NCBI GenBank assembly: GCA_005239795.1
Contig: SBBH01000078.1
Location: 1 to 18,995, forward strand
Direction: 5' to 3'
Source of the DNA: Planctomycetales bacterium
GTDB lineage: Bacteria > Planctomycetota > SBBH01
DNA length: 18,995 nucleotides
This document shows, piece after piece, positions 14,491-18,995 of this stretch. Both the position numbers and the translations under genes were made by a program. Numbering within the stretch: the first letter of the stretch is position 1; each line of letters starts with the position of its first letter. Under the pieces are notes generated by a model. The model had not been told where the DNA came from. It did not search any database and saw nothing but the letters and a program-made list of their open reading frames with translations.

Positions 14491-15920
14491 CGGTTCCCTC
14501 CGACGCCCAGAGCCGCGGCGCGCCGCGCGACATCCTCCCCGGCGGGATCCAGGGCCAGCGACCGCCGGTAGCTGTCCGCGGCCTTGTCGGGAAGCCCCAT
14601 CTGTTCATAGAGGATGCCCAGATTGCGCCAGGCGACCGCAGACGCCTCCGGGCAACGCACGACTTCCTCCAAGCGCTTCACCGTAAGATCCTGTCCTTCC
14701 CCGGCCCGGTAGTCGAGAATCGCCCGGTTATGGGAAACCGCGCTGGAGGCCCCTGCCGGGATCGCAATCCCGGCGATCGCACGATAGGTCGCTTTCCACA
14801 GATCCAAGGTCTTCCCTTCGAGGGAATCGACCGGTAAACGTGCCGGCGCCTGACCTAAATCCAAGGAAGAGGAAACAGCCAAACGATTCAGAAGCGCCAC
14901 CAAGTCGCATGGCGAAGGAGAACCCGCTTCACCCGGAAGCCATCGCCCCACGGCCGCGGACATCCGCCCGGAAAGCGCCCGAAGATCCGCCGCACGCGAT
15001 GCCCCCGCCAGGCTTGCCGCCCACGTCCGGGCAGCGATCCCGACAAGGTTTGCGAGCCTCCCAGCCGCGACCGGATCGACGCCGGACGCTTTCTCAGCTC
15101 GCGCCAGGAGCGATTCGGCGTCAGCCAAGGCGTCCCATGCCAGCGAGCCGGCGGCCAATCTTTCCAACAGATCTAATCTCGTGCGGCGGATTTGGACGGT
15201 GAGGACACGGGCATGTGAAGCGTCAATCTTGGCGGAAGATGCCAGGGGCCGGCGGCCGGCGATCCATGCCGCGGCGTCGACGTCCCGGCGGGCCCCGGCC
15301 CAATCCCCCCTTCTTTCAGCCAGCGTTTCCAACCCCAAATAGGCTTCAATCATCCCTTCCCACCCCGGGGGAGCGGTTCCAGAGCCGACGAGGATTTTTC
15401 TCAGGAACCCTTCCACGCGGTCAAAATCCCCCCGGCGGGCCCAATAACCGGCCAAGCTCAAGCATGCCTCGGCGCTGTTAGGGTGTTCCTGCAGGGCCTT
15501 ATCAAGACGCGCCCCGAGGCCGTCGGCAATCTTTCCCTCCGCCAGATCCGCGGCCGCCAAAACCATCCGGGCCCACGCCGGCGCATCCTTCTCCAGCGCC
15601 GGCTCGGCGCCGCAGGCCTTGCGCAGCGCCGCAGGGGTGCCGATCTCCCCGGCGCGCATCCTGACAGCCAAGGACAAAAGACGTGGCGCGTCGTAGGCGG
15701 GTTTGGCGTTGGACGCCTCCTGGCAGGCCGCAAGCGCCTCAAGAAACCGCCCCTCCTCATAGGCCGCCAGACCCTTTCGAAAATATTTGGCGGCCAAAAA
15801 CTCATCCCAGCCGGAGGCTCCCACCGCGAATCCCACGATCAAGAGAAACGCGACGCCACTCATCAAAAACAGCGTCTTGCGATCCACCAAGTCGATAAAG
15901 GGAACTTTGGAAAAGCTCAT
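14487..15920 (-). CDS. Membrane-anchored TPR-like protein
   Basis: 477 residues. A short basic cytoplasmic start is followed by one membrane span (about 16-35). The rest is alpha-helical and, by the positive-inside rule, extracytoplasmic. TPR-like pairs are visible at about 44-75 (KYFRKGLAAYEEGRFLEALA) and clearly at about 428-462 (NLGILYEQMGLPDKAADSYRRSLALDP). The middle is Ala/Leu/Arg-rich with degenerate repeats. It starts 23 nt after the signal-peptidase-like gene and its stop overlaps the zinc-ribbon gene (ATGA), so the three probably form one transcript. No enzymatic motif seen; a scaffold role is inferred. Confidence 0.85.
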   Translation of the reverse strand: MSFSKVPFIDLVDRKTLFLMSGVAFLLIVGFAVGASGWDEFLAAKYFRKGLAAYEEGRFLEALAACQEASNAKPAYDAPRLLSLAVRMRAGEIGTPAALRKACGAEPALEKDAPAWARMVLAAADLAEGKIADGLGARLDKALQEHPNSAEACLSLAGYWARRGDFDRVEGFLRKILVGSGTAPPGWEGMIEAYLGLETLAERRGDWAGARRDVDAAAWIAGRRPLASSAKIDASHARVLTVQIRRTRLDLLERLAAGSLAWDALADAESLLARAEKASGVDPVAAGRLANLVGIAARTWAASLAGASRAADLRALSGRMSAAVGRWLPGEAGSPSPCDLVALLNRLAVSSSLDLGQAPARLPVDSLEGKTLDLWKATYRAIAGIAIPAGASSAVSHNRAILDYRAGEGQDLTVKRLEEVVRCPEASAVAWRNLGILYEQMGLPDKAADSYRRSLALDPAGEDVARRAAALGVGGNR

Positions 15921-15943
15921 GTCTGTCGGCTCGTCTTCACGCG

Positions 15944-16447
15944 CTAAAAGGGAATCAGGACCCCTTCCACCCGATAGTCCGGGATCATGCCGAAGGCGCG
16001 TGTGTCCACGGCCTTCTCGGAGGCGACGGCGCCATTGTCCGCCAGGAGCAGGAGACGGCCCGCCGGGACGCGCAACTCTGGCATCTCCTCATTCAAAGGG
16101 GGCGCGAATCCGTCCCAGTGGAGCGGCTGGCCGTTCACGACGACCCCGCCGGCATGGATCGTCACCTTGTCGCCGGCCACCGCCACAATGCGGGCCGCGG
16201 CAAACGGCACCGAGGCGCTGCCCACACCTGGCGGGCGGAAGCGCACGATCGCCCCCCGTGTCCACTCGCCCGTGCGGCAAACACGGCGATCGAGAATATA
16301 GAAACTCGCGGGCTCCACCGTCGGCTGCATCGCGGTGAACTCGTCAGGAACACGATTCATGGAGAAGGAAAAGCCGGCCCAAGCGCAGAAGACCACAGCG
16401 CCCACCCAGCTGGCCATCCGCAAAACGCCTAGAAGGCGATACACCAC
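15944..16447 (-). CDS. Signal peptidase I-like (S26) protein lacking both catalytic residues
   Basis: 167 residues from the GTG at 16445-16447. A TTG at 16460-16462 and an ATG at 16415-16417 are alternative starts. One N-terminal span (about 10-30) is followed by the S26 core in the right order. Box B reads TAMQPTVEP where active enzymes have SxSMxPTL, so the nucleophilic Ser is Ala39. Box D reads AARIVAVAGDKV where active enzymes have a Lys before the Arg, so the general base is Ala85. Box E is LADNGAVAS...VDTRAFG, close to GDNxxxSxDSRxxG but with Gly to Ala at its first residue. The fold signature is kept while both members of the Ser-Lys dyad are gone, so it is probably not a peptidase. 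It heads the TPR and zinc-ribbon genes and may be a structural or substrate-binding partner. Confidence 0.8.
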   Translation of the reverse strand: MVYRLLGVLRMASWVGAVVFCAWAGFSFSMNRVPDEFTAMQPTVEPASFYILDRRVCRTGEWTRGAIVRFRPPGVGSASVPFAAARIVAVAGDKVTIHAGGVVVNGQPLHWDGFAPPLNEEMPELRVPAGRLLLLADNGAVASEKAVDTRAFGMIPDYRVEGVLIPF

Positions 16448-16453
16448 GGCTGG

Positions 16454-16459
16454 ATGATA
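16454..16459 (-). promoter_or_regulatory. Possible -10 box for the S26-like gene, leaderless type
   Basis: Minus-strand TATCAT lies six bases upstream of the GTG at 16447. No convincing -35 was found 16-18 nt upstream, where the GACTCATGAC repeat lies. The box supports the GTG start only weakly. Confidence 0.3.
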
Positions 16460-16467
16460 CAAAAAAA

Positions 16468-16500
16468 GTCATGAGTCATGGGACGTGAGTCATGAGAAAT
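16468..16500. repeat. GACTCATGAC-type word repeat, copy 2
   Basis: Near-tandem words GTCATGAGTCATGGGACGTG and AGTCATGAGAAATG fill the short gap between the divergent S26-like and Nudix genes. Same word family as 2686-2721 and 5596-5620. Confidence 0.6.
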
Positions 16501-16539
16501 GAAGAACAACCACTAGAATAGAATGATCGGCCTTCCACC

Positions 16540-17109
16540 ATGCCTGGCGCACTCCAGATCCCCAAGCGCATCGCCCGGAAGCTGCTCTTCAAGACGGTCA
16601 CGTTCAACCTCATCCGCCAGGTACTCGATTTCGGCCCTTCGCGCCGGCGAATCCCCTGGTATTTGATTACGCATCCGGGGGCGGCGGCAGTCCTGCCGAT
16701 CCTCCCAGACGGGCGCCTCGTGCTTCTCTGCCAGTACCGGCCGGCGATCCGGCGATGGCTTTGGGAGGTCCCCTGCGGGACGATGGGACGCGGCGAGGAT
16801 CCGAAAAAATGCGCCGCGCGGGAGCTCGCGGAAGAGGCGGGATATACCGGACGGCTAAGAAGATTGGCCGCTTTCTACAGCGCCCCAGGCTTCTGCACCG
16901 AGCGGATGTTCTGCTTTACCGCCGACCACCTCAGAGCCGCGCCCATGAACCGCGATCCCGACGAGCGGATCGAGGTCCACACGGTCCGGCCGTCCCAGGC
17001 CCTCGCTAAAATCCGCGACGGCTCGATCCAGGACGCCAAAACCCTGGTGTGCCTGTTGTCATACTTCCTGAATGGCAACGCGCCGAAACGCCAAATTCGC
17101 CGACACTAA
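16540..17109 (+). CDS. Nudix hydrolase, ADP-ribose pyrophosphatase type
   Basis: 189 residues. The Nudix box is complete: GX5EX7REUXEEXGU runs from Gly80 through Glu86, Arg94-Glu95, Glu98-Glu99 to Gly101-Tyr102. Upstream WLWEVPCG and downstream FYSAPGFCTERMFCFTADHL are typical of ADP-ribose/nucleoside-diphosphate-sugar pyrophosphatases (WELPAG...PGF...E). It would cleave ADP-ribose or a related nucleotide sugar with Mg2+. The N-terminal domain (ITHPGAAAVLPILPDGRLVLLCQYR) also fits the NudF-like group; substrate assignment is from the family only. It stands alone on the plus strand, divergent from the S26-like gene. No Shine-Dalgarno precedes the ATG; TAGAAT words 15-26 bases upstream could be a -10. 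Confidence 0.92.
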   Translation: MPGALQIPKRIARKLLFKTVTFNLIRQVLDFGPSRRRIPWYLITHPGAAAVLPILPDGRLVLLCQYRPAIRRWLWEVPCGTMGRGEDPKKCAARELAEEAGYTGRLRRLAAFYSAPGFCTERMFCFTADHLRAAPMNRDPDERIEVHTVRPSQALAKIRDGSIQDAKTLVCLLSYFLNGNAPKRQIRRH

Positions 17110-17113
17110 GAGT

Positions 17114-17223
17114 TCATTCAAAAATAAACCGCGGAGACGCTGAGGCGCAAAGAAAAATTGTTTTCAACGAGAATAACAACGATCTTTGCGTCTCTGCGCC
17201 TCGGCGGTGAATCTTTTGTGAAT
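17114..17223. repeat. Long imperfect palindrome of GAGACGC/GAGGCGC words; probable bidirectional terminator
   Basis: Arms 17128-17153 and 17183-17208 match as reverse complements at 22 of 26 positions, around a 29-base AT-rich loop. Flanking ATTCAAAAATAAA and TTTTGTGAAT extend the symmetry. Within each arm the heptads GAGACGC and GAGGCGC repeat. It lies between the convergent Nudix and pcnB genes, where a hairpin could end transcription from both sides. From memory, similar CGCAGAGACGC-type repeats are common in environmental bacterial genomes. Confidence 0.75.
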
Positions 17224-17226
17224 AGG

Positions 17227-17294
17227 TTTTAAACATCCAAACAAGCTTTCGTTGTGACGTTTATGAGTTTGTGTTTTTGTTTGGCGTTTGCCGT
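17227..17294. repeat. CAAAC/GTTTG word repeat, copy 2, entering the pcnB 3' end
   Basis: AAACATCCAAACAAG on the left and GTTTGTG...GTTTGGCGTTTGCCG on the right belong to the same word family as 2155-2252 and 18573-18730. Bases 17261-17294 also encode the last residues and the stop codon of pcnB. Confidence 0.6.
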
Positions 17295-18550
17295 CCATGC
17301 GGCCGGCGATCGCGCCTCTCCTGATGCCGGTGCGCCTGCGGATCGTAGGGGCGCGCGAAGCGCACCCAGGCGTCGGCGGGCGCGGGGTCGCGCCCCTCAG
17401 CCGCCAGCCGCAACCTGAAATACGCCGCGGCCAGTCCGAAATAAGACCTCTCGACGAACCGCGGAGGGCGCCCTCTGGGTGGGGGCGGGCGATCGAGACG
17501 CCTCTGTGTCGCCAGGATATGAAGCGCCGTCGCGCGGTCGAACCGCGGAAACGGCAGCTTCCCCCCGGCCGCGTCGATGGCCTCCTTGGCGGCCACGGCC
17601 CAGGTCCCTGGGTGCGCCGACGCCCGGGCCCGCTCCATCGCCTCCTCTGCGTGGAGCGAGACTAGCACCGTGAAGGCGAGCGAGCGCCCCCCGGGGATCC
17701 GCGCGGCCTGCATCGCGTCGAGCTTCCCCAGACGGGCCAGCAGGAGGTCGCGCTTAAAAGGCTCGTTCATCAGCGGAACGAGAGGCGGCCAAAGAATCGG
17801 GAAGAGATCCAGCTCCCACAAGAGTTCCACGGCCTTGCGCGACGCCCCTTGCTCGAGGATCCGGAAGCACTCCTCCACCACGCGCGAGGGGGGGCTTTTT
17901 AGGATCTCCTCGCGGCAGGCGCGTATCGCCGCGAGGTCGGCGGGGGCGATTGAAAATCCCAAACGCGCTGAGAGCTTCACCGCCCGGATCATCCGGACCG
18001 GATCCTCGCGGTATCGGATCATCGGATCCCCGATCGATCGCACCGTCCTGGTGGCCAGGTCGTCCAGCCCCCCCACGTAGTCGACCACCGAAAAATCAGC
18101 GATGTTGTAGAAGAGGCCGTTCACGGTGAAATCCCGCCGGAAGGCGTCCTCGCGCGGCGTGCCGTGGAGGTTGTCGTCCCGGATCAGAAGCTCCCCCTCC
18201 TGGGCCCCGCCGGGGTTCAGTTGCCGGAAGGTCGAGACCTCGACGATTTTTCTCCCCCCGAAAGGAACCTGCACCAGCCGGAAGCGCTTGCCGATGATGC
18301 GGCTCCGGCGGATGAGTTTCTTGACCTCCTCGGGGGTCGCCGAGGTACCGACGTCGTAATCCTTCGGCGCGCGTCCCACGAGGAGATCCCGCACGCTCCC
18401 TCCCACCAGATGCGCCGTGTACCCCGCGTTGTGCAGCTGGTAGAGCACCCAGAGCGCGTCCCGGTCTATGAGTTTCCGCGAGATCACGTGCTCGGCCCGC
18501 TGGACGATGCGGGGAGCGGGCTCGGAGGAAGATCTTGGCGGGGATTCCAT
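17261..18550 (-). CDS. pcnB: Poly(A) polymerase I (PcnB-type nucleotidyltransferase)
   Basis: Adds poly(A) tails to RNA 3' ends, promoting decay. 429 residues. The N-terminus (RIVQRAEHVISRKLIDRDAL) matches PcnB. The class II nucleotidyltransferase core is present: LVGGSVRDLLVGRAPKDYD, with Gly50-Gly51 and catalytic Asp64 and Asp66. The stretch IIGKRFRLVQV fits the motif that separates bacterial poly(A) polymerases from CCA-adding enzymes. Further core: RRDFTVNGLFYN and DPVRMIRAVKLSARLGF. The C-terminal domain ends with FVERSYFGLAAAYFRL and a basic tail (HRHQERRDRRPHGR). The last ten or so residues are encoded by repeat DNA, so the tail is probably an accidental extension. It may instead be a CCA-adding enzyme, but this is less likely. 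Confidence 0.9.
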   Translation of the reverse strand: MESPPRSSSEPAPRIVQRAEHVISRKLIDRDALWVLYQLHNAGYTAHLVGGSVRDLLVGRAPKDYDVGTSATPEEVKKLIRRSRIIGKRFRLVQVPFGGRKIVEVSTFRQLNPGGAQEGELLIRDDNLHGTPREDAFRRDFTVNGLFYNIADFSVVDYVGGLDDLATRTVRSIGDPMIRYREDPVRMIRAVKLSARLGFSIAPADLAAIRACREEILKSPPSRVVEECFRILEQGASRKAVELLWELDLFPILWPPLVPLMNEPFKRDLLLARLGKLDAMQAARIPGGRSLAFTVLVSLHAEEAMERARASAHPGTWAVAAKEAIDAAGGKLPFPRFDRATALHILATQRRLDRPPPPRGRPPRFVERSYFGLAAAYFRLRLAAEGRDPAPADAWVRFARPYDPQAHRHQERRDRRPHGRQTPNKNTNS

Positions 18551-18572
18551 GAAAACGATTTAAAGCATCTTA

Positions 18573-18730
18573 GAAACACCAAACGCCAAACAGCAAATAT
18601 CAAACAAACAAATAAGCAGATAAACGGTTAACTAAGAAAAGCCAAACTTCGCATCGTTCCTCTTCGCCGTTTGTCCGTTTGGCGTTTGGGCGTTTGTTTG
18701 CTGTTTGGAGTTTTCCGTTTGCCGTTTCGC
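18573..18730. repeat. CAAAC/GTTTG word repeat, copy 3 (longest)
   Basis: The left half (AAACACCAAACGCCAAACAG, then CAAATATCAAACAAACAAAT) and the right half (GCCGTTTGTCCGTTTGGCG, then TTTGGGCGTTTGTTTGCTG) are imperfect reverse complements. Together they occupy most of the 241-base divergent gap between pcnB and rpsP. Its left half aligns well with that of copy 1. A pcnB promoter, if in this gap, must lie inside or beside the repeat; TTGCTG-N18-TAAGAT on the minus strand is a weak candidate. Confidence 0.7.
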
Positions 18731-18752
18731 GGGAGTCCTGATTGCCGGACGC

Positions 18753-18781
18753 TTGCCTTTAGACGCGCCATCTGCTAAACT
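18753..18781 (+). promoter_or_regulatory. rpsP: Promoter of rpsP, close-set (leaderless type)
   Basis: -35 TTGCCT (18753-18758), 17-nt spacer, -10 TAAACT (18776-18781) preceded by TGC, an extended -10 pattern. Ten bases separate the -10 from the ATG, so the leader would be about 0-4 nt. No Shine-Dalgarno precedes the ATG. Confidence 0.5.
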
Positions 18782-18791
18782 CCCGCGCTCT

Positions 18792-18995
18792 ATGTCCGTG
18801 ATGATCAGACTTCAGCGCGTCGGGAAGAAGAACCGCCCCACCTACCGCATCGCGGTGGTGGACAAGCGGTTCAAGCGCGACGGGCGGTTCATCGAGATCG
18901 TCGGGAACTACAACCCTCTCAAGGGGACCGACGACAACCTCGTGATCCAACGCGACCGGATCGAGTACTGGGTCTCGAAAGGGGCCCGCTTGAGC
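18792..18995 (+). CDS. rpsP: 30S ribosomal protein S16, C-terminus cut by window edge
   Basis: Small-subunit assembly protein. 68 residues are visible of a family of about 80-90. MSVMIRLQRVGKKNRPTYRI matches S16 N-termini (MAVKIRLxRxGxKxxPxYRI), which supports the ATG at 18792 over the one at 18801. Further matches: VVDKRFKRDGRFIEIVGNYNP and RIEYWVSKGARLS. The frame is open to the last base. It normally heads rpsP-rimM-trmD-rplS, which would lie beyond the window. It is divergent from pcnB. Confidence 0.95.
   Translation, partial: MSVMIRLQRVGKKNRPTYRIAVVDKRFKRDGRFIEIVGNYNPLKGTDDNLVIQRDRIEYWVSKGARLS

Noticed and set aside
18551..18791. CRISPR array or tRNA in the pcnB-rpsP gap
   Set aside because: The words are irregular, without constant repeat and spacer lengths, and no cloverleaf can be drawn; it is explained by the CAAAC/GTTTG repeat plus the rpsP promoter.

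Overview
The window reads as a GC-rich chromosome segment from an uncultivated bacterium. Every recognisable housekeeping gene is bacterial: rpsB, tsf, pyrH, gap, pgk, rpe, accD, holA, pcnB and rpsP. I cannot name the phylum. Three traits narrow it: a short EF-Ts, use of selenocysteine, and intergenic spaces full of word-like repeats. Together they suggest a candidate-phylum lineage rather than a well-known model group. No stretch over 300 bases lacks a gene. I saw no tRNA, rRNA, CRISPR array, insertion sequence or phage gene.

Layout, read along the minus strand (right to left) except where stated. At the right edge rpsP (S16, plus strand, cut by the window end) diverges from pcnB (poly(A) polymerase). 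pcnB converges with a plus-strand Nudix hydrolase, and a long imperfect palindrome lies between them. Then comes a six-gene accessory block (about 7986-16447): a signal-peptidase-I-like protein lacking both catalytic residues, a membrane-anchored TPR protein, a zinc-ribbon membrane protein, an exported TPR protein, and two very large paralogous membrane proteins. Next is a tightly overlapping run gap-pgk-rpe-accD-holA. A tiny selenoprotein gene follows it, hidden by an in-frame TGA. Then come a YjbQ-family gene and the rpsB-tsf-pyrH cluster, with pyrH cut by the left edge.

Two things deserve attention. First, the 71-residue glutaredoxin-like protein at 2756-2971 has TGA at the first position of its redox motif (Sec-Pro-Tyr-Ser). 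It has a strong ribosome binding site and a perfect 7-bp hairpin starting 14 nt after the TGA, in the place expected for a bacterial SECIS element. Second, the 8.5-kb envelope block looks like an undescribed system. Two tandem proteins (800 and 906 residues) each combine a multi-span membrane domain, faintly like exosortase but without its cysteine, with two extracytoplasmic glutamine-amidotransferase-like domains. They sit beside two TPR proteins and the dead signal-peptidase homologue. No substrate can be read from the sequence.

Regulation visible in the sequence: several genes have good Shine-Dalgarno sequences (gap, rpsB, the selenoprotein, the zinc-ribbon gene, the 906-residue gene). At least two others (the 307-residue TPR gene and rpsP), and perhaps the S26-like gene, have a -10 box only 6-10 nt before the start codon and no Shine-Dalgarno, which suggests leaderless mRNAs. 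Three families of intergenic repeats (CAAAC/GTTTG words, GAGACGC/GAGGCGC palindrome, GACTCATGAC words) fill much of the non-coding DNA, and two of them reach into coding ends.
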